A stretch of 59,871 nt of DNA from an uncultured Bacilli bacterium (GTDB lineage Bacteria > Bacillota_I > Bacilli_A > RF39 > UBA660). The notes beneath the pieces are model-generated. The model saw only the letters and a list, made by a program, of their open reading frames with translations, was not told the DNA's origin and did not search any database. Shown in pieces: positions 33,941 through 42,645 of this stretch. Position numbers and translations under genes: made by a program. The first letter of the stretch is position 1. Every line of letters begins with the position of its first letter. The stretch lies in NCBI GenBank assembly GCA_947631155.1, contig CANRKG010000008.1, positions 1-59,871 of the forward strand, written 5' to 3'.

Positions 33941-34125
33941 ATAAAAATTAAGGTGCATCTTTGTGATTTAAGAATAAAGATGGAAGTATGGAAATAATTA
34001 GAATAATTTTAAGAAATTTCGAAACAAACATGGTGAAATAGTTATGGAGTCAAAAATTATCTGGTTGAAAAACTAAAAATGTTTTGATTTAGAAAATGAT
34101 AAAAAATAGTAAGTAGGGATGTTAT

Positions 34126-35349
34126 ATGAATAATTTAAAAGATAAACGTATTAGACTTAGTAATAAAATTTACCCAATTTTTTATGGACTTTCATCTGAC
34201 TTAATATTTTTTATTGCAATTAATACATTATTCTTAACTAGTGTTAAGGGATTAACTTCTTCGCAAATTAATCTTATAACAACAATAGGAGTTTTAGTAG
34301 CACTTGTATTTTATTTATTATCACATAAGATTATAAATAGAATAGGAAATATATATTCAATAAGACTAGGAACTTTCTTATTATTAATTTCTGCAATATT
34401 ATTTACGGTTTCTACTAATTTAATATTTTTTGTTTTAGCAGAAATTTTTTATGAAGTAGGTTTTGTTTTTAAGTGTGTTGATCAAGTGGTTTTAAATAAT
34501 AATTTAATATATCAAAATAAAGAAAATGATTTTATAAAGATAAAAATTCAAGCAACTACAATATATTCAATTGCAACAATGATTGTAACTTTAATAGTGG
34601 GATTTTTATTTAATATTAGTCCATATTTACCAATGATTATATGTATATTAATTTGTATAAATAATTTTATAATGGCTCATTTTATATATGAAGTTGATCT
34701 CAATAATAGAGAATTAGAATTAAAGAAAAAAAATAAGTTTAATTTTAATAAGATTATGATTATAACTATACTTGTTTATGGTTTAATATATGGGACTCTT
34801 GTTGTTTGTCAACCAAATGATAAATTATTTATACAATATGAATTACAAGATTTCTTAAAAGCTAATACTGTTACTTTAGTACTATCAATTATTTTATTTT
34901 TATCTCGAATATCTAGATTAGTTTTAAATATAGCATTTGGAAAAATATATGATAAATTTAAATATAAGACATTATATATAATTTATTTTGGATTAGTAAC
35001 TTCAGTTTTATTATTTATAGTTGGTAAATTATTTTTTACAAATATGTATAGCTCTATTATGATGGCTGTTGGTTTTATTATTTTATTGGCATTAAGAGAC
35101 CCAACAGAAAACCTATTAAGTGATATACTTCTTAAAAATACTGACAAAGAAGATCAGGAAAAGGCAATATTATATTTTCAGTTTATGAGAAGATTAGTTG
35201 TATTTATGTTAAGTTTACTTGCCACTATAATTCTTTTAAGATATGAATTAATTCATTTATATTTTGTATTTTTTATTTTAATATTATTGTATATTTTTAT
35301 GGTTATAAAATTATTATCTTTATTAAGTAATCAAAATAAATTAGACTAA
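34126..35349 (+). CDS. Major facilitator superfamily transporter
   Basis: The 407-residue protein has about 12 hydrophobic helices with a central cytoplasmic loop near 190-205 (rich in Lys, Glu and Asn), as in MFS transporters. A family-like loop between helices 2 and 3 reads NRIGNIYSIRLG. It is probably a drug or metabolite exporter; the substrate is not visible. AAGTAGGGATG precedes the start. The 185 bases upstream contain a fragment of coding-like debris (FKKFRNKHGEIVMESKII) and a degenerate copy of an intergenic repeat. Confidence 0.8.
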   Translation: MNNLKDKRIRLSNKIYPIFYGLSSDLIFFIAINTLFLTSVKGLTSSQINLITTIGVLVALVFYLLSHKIINRIGNIYSIRLGTFLLLISAILFTVSTNLIFFVLAEIFYEVGFVFKCVDQVVLNNNLIYQNKENDFIKIKIQATTIYSIATMIVTLIVGFLFNISPYLPMIICILICINNFIMAHFIYEVDLNNRELELKKKNKFNFNKIMIITILVYGLIYGTLVVCQPNDKLFIQYELQDFLKANTVTLVLSIILFLSRISRLVLNIAFGKIYDKFKYKTLYIIYFGLVTSVLLFIVGKLFFTNMYSSIMMAVGFIILLALRDPTENLLSDILLKNTDKEDQEKAILYFQFMRRLVVFMLSLLATIILLRYELIHLYFVFFILILLYIFMVIKLLSLLSNQNKLD

Positions 35350-35380
35350 AATTATTCTTTTTCGTGGTACATTTAATTTA

Positions 35381-35517
35381 GGTAGTAAGTTTATTGTTTA
35401 CTACCATATTTTAATCTTGAAATTATTAGACTTGCTCTTTACGGCACTATTGCTGCATCTGTTCAAATAGTTCAAACTTTAAATATGCTTTCAGTCTGAA
35501 ATATGACTGATTTTTAA
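35381..35517 (+). other. Intergenic hairpins, possible small RNA or terminators
   Basis: The 250 bases between the MFS gene and the next gene hold no open frame. GGTAGTAA...TTACTACC (about 35381-35404) could end the MFS transcript. TCAGTC...GACTGA followed by TTTTT (about 35491-35516) is a clear second terminator about 100 bases later, which implies an unseen short transcript or gene remnant between them. Confidence 0.4.
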
Positions 35518-35608
35518 TATAATTAAAAATTACCTAGGAGTTAAATATTTTGTTTTAACAAAATATTGTGTTATACTAGATATCAATTCATTTTAAGAGG
35601 TGATTAAT

Positions 35609-36175
35609 TTGATAGTTTATAGATGTATAAGTGAAAAAGAAATTGCTTGTATGATTGGAATACCTAATCATATAAATTCACCTCACGGATATAATACTTT
35701 CAAATATGAAAAAGGAGTAGAGTATAAACATTTCTTTTACTATTATGATTCAGCAATATCATTTATGGATGCACAAAATTTGGATAGATATTATGATAAA
35801 TATTCGATTATTACAGCTTATGACATTCAAGATGAACTTTTAAGTGAACATTTTGGCTTGGGAAGATACAATACAGGATGTGTACCTAAAGAATACAAAG
35901 ATACAATATTACAATATTTTGAAACAATATATTTTCCTGAATTTGCAATACCAAGTTCCTTAATCACTATAAATATGATAGTTGGAATAGGAAATAAAAA
36001 AAGAATTACACCAATAAACGATATATATTATTACGAACTTAGTGATATCATTCTAGAAAATCAGCGTAATTTTTTTGAATATGAAAAATGGTTATTTGAG
36101 AATGGAACAAACGTGTCAAAAGATTTAGTATTAAAAAAAAGTAAGAGTTTATTTCCAATAAATAGTAGAAAATAA
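35609..36175 (+). CDS. Hypothetical protein, 188 residues
   Basis: I start at TTG (IVYRCISEKE), because AAGAGG lies 8 bases upstream; a GTG nine bases earlier would overlap the ribosome site. The opening YRCISEKEIACMIG with a later DSAISFMDAQN and YDIQDELLSEHFGLGRY gives a pattern seen in unassigned toxin-like or ART-like proteins, but I cannot place it. It is soluble with an alternating strand/helix pattern. It is a single-gene unit followed by a tRNA-Leu-type terminator copy. Confidence 0.5.
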   Translation: MIVYRCISEKEIACMIGIPNHINSPHGYNTFKYEKGVEYKHFFYYYDSAISFMDAQNLDRYYDKYSIITAYDIQDELLSEHFGLGRYNTGCVPKEYKDTILQYFETIYFPEFAIPSSLITINMIVGIGNKKRITPINDIYYYELSDIILENQRNFFEYEKWLFENGTNVSKDLVLKKSKSLFPINSRK

Positions 36176-36202
36176 AAAGTTGGAGATAATCTCTATACTT
36201 AC

Positions 36203-36260
36203 ACCAGAATAATAATAATAAACTCGGACTTTTCATATTATTTAATTAGTTCAAGTTTTA
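36203..36260 (+). terminator. Second close copy of the tRNA-Leu 3'-end/terminator element
   Basis: CACCAGA, ATA repeats, AAACTCGGACTTTT, an AT spacer and AGTTCAAGTTTT follow the order of 27331-27386. The stem AACTCGGACT/AGTTCAAGTT has two wobble pairs. Similarity continues into the next 30 bases (ATTTATGATA). It may be an old attachment-site duplicate. Confidence 0.65.
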
Positions 36261-36306
36261 AAATGTTTAAATTTATGATACTATATAATCATATGGAGGT
36301 TTGTGT

Positions 36307-37779
36307 ATGAAAAACTTAAAAGAATTATTAAATTATCAACAAGAAATATCAAATATTCAGTATACAATTAATATTTTAAGATGGGAATTAAAAATTTCAG
36401 TTCCAAAAAAAGCAGAACAAAATTTAATAGATTTAATTGCTACTTTTGAAAGTAAGTTATTTGAACTTCAAACATCAGAATATTATGGTAAATTGCTAAA
36501 TAAAGTTATAAATGATACTGATTTTAAAAACATTGAAAAAGCAGAACAAAACTATATTTGTAATTTATTAAGACATTATGAAGAAAAAAGAAAAATTCCA
36601 ATGGACTTTTATGAAAAATATATAACCTTAAAGAATAAATCTAATCTTGTATGGAAAGATGCAAAAAAACAAAATAACTATCAATTATTCAAACCATACT
36701 TAAAACAAGTAATTGAAATGACAAAGCAATATTATAGATATATTGATAGTAATTCTAGTAATTTATATGATGTTATGTTAAACGATTATGAAACTGGTAT
36801 GACATGTAAAATTATAGACAAATTATTTGATGATATGAAACAAAGATTACTACCTATAATCTCAAAAGAATCTAAACACGAGTTACATAATTATAAATTT
36901 GAATATACTAATCAAGAATTAATTGACTGTGCACAATTTTTGTTAGAATACATAGGATTTGATACAAATAAAGGACTAATAGGAATATATCCGCACGCTT
37001 TTACAGAAAAAATGAATATGAATGATATAAGAATAGCATTTGGACATACAAATAATCCTTTTGATTTTGTTACCACAATCATACATGAAGGTGGTCATGG
37101 AATTTTTGAACAAAATATTAAAGAAAACTTATCTAGGTATGAAAATACAACTATAGAAAACTTATATGCTTTACATGAAAGTCAATCTAGATTTTATGAG
37201 AATATTTTAGGTAGAAATATAAATTTTTGGATACCAATTTATGATGAAATTAGTAAAAAATTACATTTAAATTTACCTTTGTCTGAATTTATAAGTATGT
37301 TAAATGAGTCTGTACCAAATGTCAAAAGAACTGAATCTGATGAATTAACATATTGTATGCATATAATTTTAAGATATGAAATTGAAAGAGCAATATTTAA
37401 TGATGAAGTTTCACTTGATGAATTACCGAATTTATGGAATCAAAAAATGAAAGATTATTTAGGTATTGTAGTGGAAAATGATTCTGATGGATTAATGCAA
37501 GATGTTCATTGGTCTGAAGGAGACTTTGGATATTTTCCAACTTACTTATTAGGAACAATATACGACGGAATGTTTATTGAACCTATTGAAAAAGATTTAG
37601 GTAGTTTAGATGATTTATTAAGAACAGGAAGAATAAAAGAAATTACAAATTATTTAAGTAAAAATATTTATCAAAATGGTGGTGCTTATACTTCTAGTGA
37701 AATGATTAAAAAAATGTGTAATTCAGAAATTTCAGTTGATCCAATAGCAAATTATTTTGAAAAAAAATATTCTAAATAA
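36307..37779 (+). CDS. M32-family metallocarboxypeptidase (Taq type)
   Basis: The 490-residue protein carries HEGGHG near residue 260 (HEXXH zinc site) and ALHESQSRFYENILGRNINFW near 288-308, whose HES(Q) supplies the third ligand. This pair defines the M32 carboxypeptidases. Other family blocks are visible: ESVPNVKRTESDELTY and DVHWSEGDFGYFPTYLLG near the end, with the substrate-binding HWS and GYFPTY. The enzyme trims C-terminal residues from peptides in the cytosol. The ATG is chosen over an earlier TTG because GGAGG is 7 bases upstream. Full length, so probably active. Confidence 0.92.
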   Translation: MKNLKELLNYQQEISNIQYTINILRWELKISVPKKAEQNLIDLIATFESKLFELQTSEYYGKLLNKVINDTDFKNIEKAEQNYICNLLRHYEEKRKIPMDFYEKYITLKNKSNLVWKDAKKQNNYQLFKPYLKQVIEMTKQYYRYIDSNSSNLYDVMLNDYETGMTCKIIDKLFDDMKQRLLPIISKESKHELHNYKFEYTNQELIDCAQFLLEYIGFDTNKGLIGIYPHAFTEKMNMNDIRIAFGHTNNPFDFVTTIIHEGGHGIFEQNIKENLSRYENTTIENLYALHESQSRFYENILGRNINFWIPIYDEISKKLHLNLPLSEFISMLNESVPNVKRTESDELTYCMHIILRYEIERAIFNDEVSLDELPNLWNQKMKDYLGIVVENDSDGLMQDVHWSEGDFGYFPTYLLGTIYDGMFIEPIEKDLGSLDDLLRTGRIKEITNYLSKNIYQNGGAYTSSEMIKKMCNSEISVDPIANYFEKKYSK

Positions 37780-37896
37780 AATATTAAATTTCAAATAGAA
37801 TAAGTGATTTATAAATTAGATTATCACATATTTTGGTTATATTTTCTTGTAAAAAATAGAAGTATGTTATAATAAAAAATATAAGGAGAAAAAGTT

Positions 37897-39282
37897 ATGG
37901 AAAAAGCACATATTTTAAAATTAAGAAAATTAGTAATTTCACAATTAGAAAAATATGAGAAAAAAGGAAAAAAAGATTATATAAAATTAGATATAAAAAA
38001 GGAAATTTTACAACAAATTCTTTTTGAAGATAATAAATTTGCTATACCAGATAATTTATGGAAATTATTAGATTTAAGTGATGTATCATTTGATGAAATT
38101 GATGTTAAAGAAGTAAATTTTGCCGGAAGTAAAGGAGTAAGAATAAATCCTCAAATAGTAAAAGACAAAAGCTTAAATGGAACAATATTAACGGATGTAG
38201 AAATAACAGGATCATTTGATGGTGTATGTGTTGAGAAAACAGATTTTACCGGAAGTAAAGGAGCAGTCCTAGATCCTCAAAAAGTAAAAGGCAAAAGTTT
38301 ATGGAAAGCAAAATTGACAGATGTGGAAATAAAGGAATCGTTTGATGGTGTTGATATAAGAAAAGTAGATTTTACAGGAAGTAAAGGAGGAGTCCTAGAT
38401 CCTGAAAAAGTAAAATATAAAAGTTTACGTGAAACAACATTAACAGATGTAGAAATAACAGGTTCATTTAATAATGTTGATGTTAGCTGGGCAAACTTTA
38501 CAAGAAGTAAAGGAGGAGTTCTAAACTCTCAAAATGTAAAAGGTAAAAGCTTAGAAGGAACAACATTAACAGATGTAGAAATAACAGGTTCATTTAATAA
38601 TGTTCATATTTATTATACAGATTTCACAAGAAGTAAAGGAGCAGTCTTAGATCTACAAAAAGTAAAAGGCAAAAGTTTAAAAGGAACAAAATTAACAAAT
38701 GTAGAAATAAAAGGATCATTTGATGGTGTTGATATAAGAGAAGCAGATTTTACTGGAAGTAAAGGAGGAGTACTAAATCCTCAAAAAGTATGGGGTAAAA
38801 GTTTAGAAGGAACGATATTAACAGGTGTAGTAATAGAAGGATCGTTTGATGAAATTACTGTTATAGGTGCAAATTTTGCAGGAAGTAAAGGAGCAGTCAT
38901 AGACCCACAAAAAATACAAGGTAAATCTTTATTTAATACAAAGTTGAAAGATGTAGAAATAAGAGGATCATTAGATGGTGTAGATGTTGCATGGACAGAT
39001 TTTACAGGAAGTAAAGGTGGGGTCCTAAAACCTCAAAAAGTAAAAGGTAAAAGATTAAGTTATACAATATTGAAAGATGTAAAAATAGAAGGTTCGTTCG
39101 AAAATGTTAATATTATAGGTGCAAATTTCACAGGAAGTATAGGAGCAAAAATGGATTTAGATATAGTACAAAATGCCGAACTTGCTAATTTAACAAATGT
39201 AGAAATAATCTATTTAGATGAATATAAAGAAATAGAAAAAAAAGTAATTAGATCATTTCAAAAATGCAAAAAAAATAATTAA
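37897..39282 (+). CDS. Beta-helix protein with nine 42-residue repeats (copy A)
   Basis: After an 80-residue helical N-terminal domain the 461-residue protein is nine tandem units of 42 residues with consensus SFDGVDxxxADFTGSKGAVLDPQKVKGKSLxGTxLTDVEIxG (the first and last are degenerate), ending in a short basic tail. The spacing of Leu, Phe and Ile every five residues around ADFTG, SLKGT and KLTNV recalls pentapeptide repeats, so a right-handed beta-helix is likely. There is no signal peptide. Known pentapeptide proteins can mimic DNA and shield gyrase, but here the function is unknown. A near-copy follows downstream, including its promoter region. Confidence 0.7.
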   Translation: MEKAHILKLRKLVISQLEKYEKKGKKDYIKLDIKKEILQQILFEDNKFAIPDNLWKLLDLSDVSFDEIDVKEVNFAGSKGVRINPQIVKDKSLNGTILTDVEITGSFDGVCVEKTDFTGSKGAVLDPQKVKGKSLWKAKLTDVEIKESFDGVDIRKVDFTGSKGGVLDPEKVKYKSLRETTLTDVEITGSFNNVDVSWANFTRSKGGVLNSQNVKGKSLEGTTLTDVEITGSFNNVHIYYTDFTRSKGAVLDLQKVKGKSLKGTKLTNVEIKGSFDGVDIREADFTGSKGGVLNPQKVWGKSLEGTILTGVVIEGSFDEITVIGANFAGSKGAVIDPQKIQGKSLFNTKLKDVEIRGSLDGVDVAWTDFTGSKGGVLKPQKVKGKRLSYTILKDVKIEGSFENVNIIGANFTGSIGAKMDLDIVQNAELANLTNVEIIYLDEYKEIEKKVIRSFQKCKKNN

Positions 39283-39284
39283 TT

Positions 39285-39308
39285 GACCTAGCCATAGGTC
39301 TTTTATTT
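39285..39308 (+). terminator. Terminator between the beta-helix paralogues
   Basis: GACCTA-GCCA-TAGGTC followed by TTTTATTTT. Confidence 0.8.
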
Positions 39309-39446
39309 TAATAATTTGTTAGATTATAACAAGTTTGTATAATTTTAAATTTTTATTGCTTTTTGATTACCACATAATTTGATTATTTTGTCTTGCAAAA
39401 AAATAAAAGTATGTTATAATAAAAAACAATTTAAGGAGAAAAAATT

Positions 39447-40703
39447 ATGGAAAAATCAAATATCGTAGAATTAAGAAAAGTAATAATATCACAATTAAAA
39501 AAATATAAGAAAAAAGGAATAAAAGATTATATAAAGCTAGATATAGAAAAAGAAATATTACAACAGATTCTTTTTGAAGATAATCAATTTTCCATACCAG
39601 ATGATTTATGGAAATTATTAGATTTAAGTGATGTATCATTTGATGGAATTAATGTTAAAGAAGTAGATTTTACTGAAAGTATGGGAGTAAGAATAAATCC
39701 TCAAAAAGTAAAAGACAAAAGTTTATATGGAACAAAATTAACAAATGTAGAAATAACAGGATCATTTGATGGCGTTGATGTAATAGAAACAGATTTTACC
39801 GGAAGTAAAGGAGCGGTCATAGACCCTCAAAAAGTAAAAGACAAAAGTTTAAATAAAACAAAATTGACAGATGTGGAAATAGATGGTTCATTAATAGGTG
39901 TTTCTGTTGTAGAAACAGATTTTACAGGAAGTAAAGGAGCAGTCATATATCCACAAAAAGCATGGGATAAAAGTTTAGCAGGATCAACATTAACAGATGT
40001 AGAAATAAAAGGATCATTCAATGGTGTTGATGTTAGATGGGCAAATTTTAAAGGAAGTAAGGGAGTTTCTATAAATCCCCAAAAGATATGGAATAAAAGT
40101 TTAGAAGGAACGACATTAACAGATGTAGAAATAACAGGCTCATTTAATAAAGTTTGTATTTATTTTACAGATTTCACAGGAAGTAAAGGAGGAGTTATAG
40201 ATCCTCAAACAGTAAAAGACAAAAGTTTAAAAGGAACAAAATTAACAAATGTAGAAATAAAAGGATCATTTGATGGTGTTGATATAAGAGAAGTAGATTT
40301 TACTGGAAGCAAAGGAGGAGTTCTAGATCCTCAAGTAGTAAAAGATAAAAGATTATATTACACAAAACTAGCAAATGTGGAAATAAAAGGTTCGTTTGCG
40401 GGAGTTAATGTTAGGGGTGCAAATTTTGCAGGAAGCAAAGGAGGAGTTCTAAATCCTCAAAAAGTAAAAGATAAAAGTTTACGTGGAACAAAGTTAAAAG
40501 ATGTGGAAATAGAAGGCTCATTAAATGGTGTTTCTATTGCAGAAGCCGATTTTACAGGAAGTACAGGAGCAGTAATGGATTTAGATAGCGCACAAAATGC
40601 AAAACTATTAGGAACAAATTTAACAGATGTAAAAATAATTGATTTATCTGAATATAAAAATAGAAGAAAAATAATAAATTCATTTCAAAAAATAAAAAAA
40701 TAA
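39447..40703 (+). CDS. Beta-helix protein with eight 42-residue repeats (copy B)
   Basis: This 418-residue paralogue of the preceding gene shares the N-terminal domain almost residue for residue (ISQLKKYKKKGIKDYIKLDI and ILQQILFEDN) and the same 42-residue repeat, but has eight units instead of nine, which accounts for the 43-residue length difference. Some units match a unit in copy A more closely than their own neighbours (KGTKLTNVEIKGSFDGVDIRE occurs in both), a sign of gene conversion. The upstream promoter block (GTATGTTATAATAAAAAA, then AAGGAGAAAAA) is also duplicated, so the duplication included regulation. Confidence 0.7.
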   Translation: MEKSNIVELRKVIISQLKKYKKKGIKDYIKLDIEKEILQQILFEDNQFSIPDDLWKLLDLSDVSFDGINVKEVDFTESMGVRINPQKVKDKSLYGTKLTNVEITGSFDGVDVIETDFTGSKGAVIDPQKVKDKSLNKTKLTDVEIDGSLIGVSVVETDFTGSKGAVIYPQKAWDKSLAGSTLTDVEIKGSFNGVDVRWANFKGSKGVSINPQKIWNKSLEGTTLTDVEITGSFNKVCIYFTDFTGSKGGVIDPQTVKDKSLKGTKLTNVEIKGSFDGVDIREVDFTGSKGGVLDPQVVKDKRLYYTKLANVEIKGSFAGVNVRGANFAGSKGGVLNPQKVKDKSLRGTKLKDVEIEGSLNGVSIAEADFTGSTGAVMDLDSAQNAKLLGTNLTDVKIIDLSEYKNRRKIINSFQKIKK

Positions 40704-40728
40704 AAGTATTAAATAAAGAGGTGAAACG

Positions 40729-41170
40729 ATGTATCGTGAAAAAAAATAAGAATTCCGGTAGTGATATAAGATTAGATTTTAAAACTTGGTTATTTTTATA
40801 TATTACTAAAGCAGTTAGAACAGATCATATACCAGTTGAAGAAGAAAAAGAGAAAAAAACAATGTATGTTAAAGATAGCAACCCAAATGAAATATATGTA
40901 TTTAAAAATTACGATGAATATAGAAATTTCTTTTTAATGTATTTAAATAAAGTAGATAATGATTTAATCGATTTAGCTATATATACAAAAGGAAGTAAAG
41001 GACAAATAGTTGCTTTAAAAGGTTTATGTGAGCGCATTATTGTTAAAAAGAAAGTTAATGAATTCTATAGTTCTATTACACAAGAACAAATAAATAAAAT
41101 TCATTCAAAAGGTAAATTAACTCCACTAGAAGCAGTACAACTCTATGGGAATCTTTTGATTTATGTATAG
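40729..41170 (+). pseudogene. Hypothetical gene with a frameshift at an A8 run
   Basis: An ATG with an ideal AGAGGTG site (40729) opens MYREKK and hits TAA after six codons at an eight-A run (40739-40746). In another frame the sequence continues for over 130 codons (NKNSGSDIRLDFKTWLFLY onward). An in-frame GTG at 40721 gives the only uninterrupted version, but it overlaps the ribosome site. A one-base change in the run would join the good start to the body. The 3' end also looks broken (see next entry). No domain recognised. Confidence 0.45.
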
Positions 41171-41352
41171 AAGGAAGTAAAACGGTTTTTTCAAAGGATA
41201 GATGTAAGTATTTTAGTTATAATTGTCATGAATGTTTAATGGAAACTGCCTCACATCAATTAGAACATGAGGAAATTAATTTTGTATTAGATAATTCCAT
41301 AAATAGAAAAACAGAATATACTAAAAAACTAGCTTCGAATAATAAATCGTAG
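41111..41352 (+). pseudogene. C-terminal gene fragment in a shifted frame
   Basis: The frame reading WESFDLCIEGSKTVFSKDRC, then YFSYNCHECLMETASHQLEH, runs to a TAG at 41350 and looks like real protein (Cys and His rich, CHECL motif), but has no start or ribosome site. It overlaps the end of the preceding frame by some 60 bases. It may be the true continuation of that gene after a frameshift near 41130, or a separate remnant. Confidence 0.4.
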
Positions 41353-41375
41353 TATATATCTAAGTGTTTATTGTA

Positions 41376-41389
41376 AGAAAACACACTTG
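41376..41389 (+). repeat. Dispersed element core, orphan third copy
   Basis: AGAAAACACACTTG is identical to the core of the copies at 28322 and 32311, and is bounded by TATTGT and ACAATA. It is followed by a ribosome-site-like AAGTAAGGA but no start codon or gene. It looks like the control region of a gene that has been lost. The 200 bases after it (to 41593) hold nothing else I can identify. Confidence 0.65.
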
Positions 41390-41593
41390 AACATTGATAA
41401 CAATATAAAATATAAAGTAAGGATTATAATTACCAATTTTTTTAATTTTTGCTTTATTTTAAAAACAAATAATTTTCATAAATATTTTTCTTTGTATTTC
41501 GACAAGTTCAGTATCGATAACCATAATATTTTTTTGCTTTCATACGTTTAAGATTATTATGCATTTTTATAGTTTTATCAGAGTAATTATTTA

Positions 41594-42055
41594 TTAAAAT
41601 TTCTTTTTAAGAAAATAATCAATAGTTCCAGGAGGACAATCTTCAAAAGTTGCATATACCTTGTATCCCATTTTTTCATAGAAACCTTTTGCTTGAAAGC
41701 TCCAGGTATTTAGTCTAACTCCTATAGCGTTGTTATCAATAGCACATTTTTCAATGTTTTTTATTAATTCAGTTCCAATACCTTGTCCTCTATATTTTTC
41801 ATCTATCCAAAATTCTTCTAAAAAGTACCACCCGAATTGTATTATTCCAACAACTCCACCAATTAATTTTTCACAATCATATATACCAAAATTATGATAA
41901 TTAGGTTTAGATGGTTTTTCTTCAGTATTTTTTCTTATCCATTCACACTTACTTCTATTATAAGTATGTAAATTTGTACGAATAATTTGATAAAACTCTT
42001 CATTGTTAATAGACTTTGATTGATATATTTTATAATTAATTTTATTTTTAAACAT
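41594..42055 (-). CDS. GNAT-family N-acetyltransferase
   Basis: The acetyl-CoA site motif is visible as IDEKYRGQGIGTELI (Q/RxxGxG/A) preceded by the LEEFW strand and followed by AIGVRLNTWSFQAKGFYEKMGYKVYATF, the typical end of the fold. At 153 residues from the ATG at 42055 it is a complete single-domain acetyltransferase. The substrate is unknown; small-molecule or antibiotic acetylation is possible. It is one of few minus-strand genes in the window and marks the right edge of the accessory island, next to the metal operon. Confidence 0.88.
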   Translation of the reverse strand: MFKNKINYKIYQSKSINNEEFYQIIRTNLHTYNRSKCEWIRKNTEEKPSKPNYHNFGIYDCEKLIGGVVGIIQFGWYFLEEFWIDEKYRGQGIGTELIKNIEKCAIDNNAIGVRLNTWSFQAKGFYEKMGYKVYATFEDCPPGTIDYFLKKKF

Positions 42056-42181
42056 AATACTCACCACTAACTTTAATTATTTATTATATTTAATTTTATC
42101 ATAAACTTAGTATTTTAGAAAGGTGCTTAAATAAGCAATTTTTTTATTTTATACATTAATTTAAAAATTGTTTGATAGTAC

Positions 42182-42237
42182 TTGACAATTGAATAAATAT
42201 TCAACTATAATAAGAATATAATTGAATAGGCATTCAA
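42182..42237 (+). promoter_or_regulatory. Metal-operon promoter with two ArsR/CadC operators
   Basis: TTGACA (42182-42187) and TATAAT (42206-42211) have an 18-base spacer containing TTGAATA-AA-TATTCAA (42189-42204). A second site TTGAAT-AGGC-ATTCAA (42222-42237) covers the start point. Both are imperfect palindromes of the ArsR/SmtB type with the same half-site, so the CadC-like repressor should bind both and shut the operon off. Confidence 0.85.
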
Positions 42238-42267
42238 CTATTGATGATATTTAAAAAGGAGAATAGA

Positions 42268-42630
42268 ATGGCTAAAAATGAATTTATGTGTGACTGTAAT
42301 GTTATACACGAAGATATAGTTAAACAAATAGCAAGTACAATGGAACAAGAACAGACATTTAATAAACTGGCAGATTTCTTTGGTTTATTAGGTGATACTA
42401 CTAGATTGAAAATATTATATGTATTAGATAAAAAAGAAGTATGTGTCTGTGATATTGCTAATATATTATCAATGTCTAAGTCTAGTATTTCACATCAATT
42501 AGGTACTTTAAGAAGAACAGGCATAGTTAAATGTCGAAAGCAAGGAAAAGAAGTCTATTATACACTTGATGATGAGCATGTAAATGAAGTGTTTGAAATT
42601 GCCTTAGAGCATATTAATCATAAAGGTTAG
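42268..42630 (+). CDS. ArsR/SmtB-family metal-sensing repressor (CadC-like)
   Basis: I start at MAKNEFMCDC, which has AAGGAG 7 bases upstream. The 120-residue protein has an N-terminal CDC pair, the helix-3 metal motif VCVCDIA, and the winged HTH recognition region SMSKSSISHQLGTLRRTGIVKCRKQGKEVYY. Cysteines at both places match CadC, which binds Cd, Pb or Zn in a four-cysteine site and leaves DNA. It is followed by an HMA protein and a P1B ATPase, and preceded by two matching operators, so it controls metal export. Confidence 0.92.
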   Translation: MAKNEFMCDCNVIHEDIVKQIASTMEQEQTFNKLADFFGLLGDTTRLKILYVLDKKEVCVCDIANILSMSKSSISHQLGTLRRTGIVKCRKQGKEVYYTLDDEHVNEVFEIALEHINHKG

Positions 42631-42645
42631 AAAGAAGGAATATAT

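Noticed and set aside
37897-40703. Long periodic DNA repeats resembling a CRISPR-like or satellite array
   Set aside because: The period is 126 bp, in frame and fully coding for 42-residue protein units. There are no spacers, leader or cas genes.
27240-42067. Integrated prophage or ICE
   Set aside because: No integrase, terminase, capsid, relaxase or type IV secretion gene is present. Only a KilA-N protein and repeats hint at mobile origin, so it is described as an accessory island.
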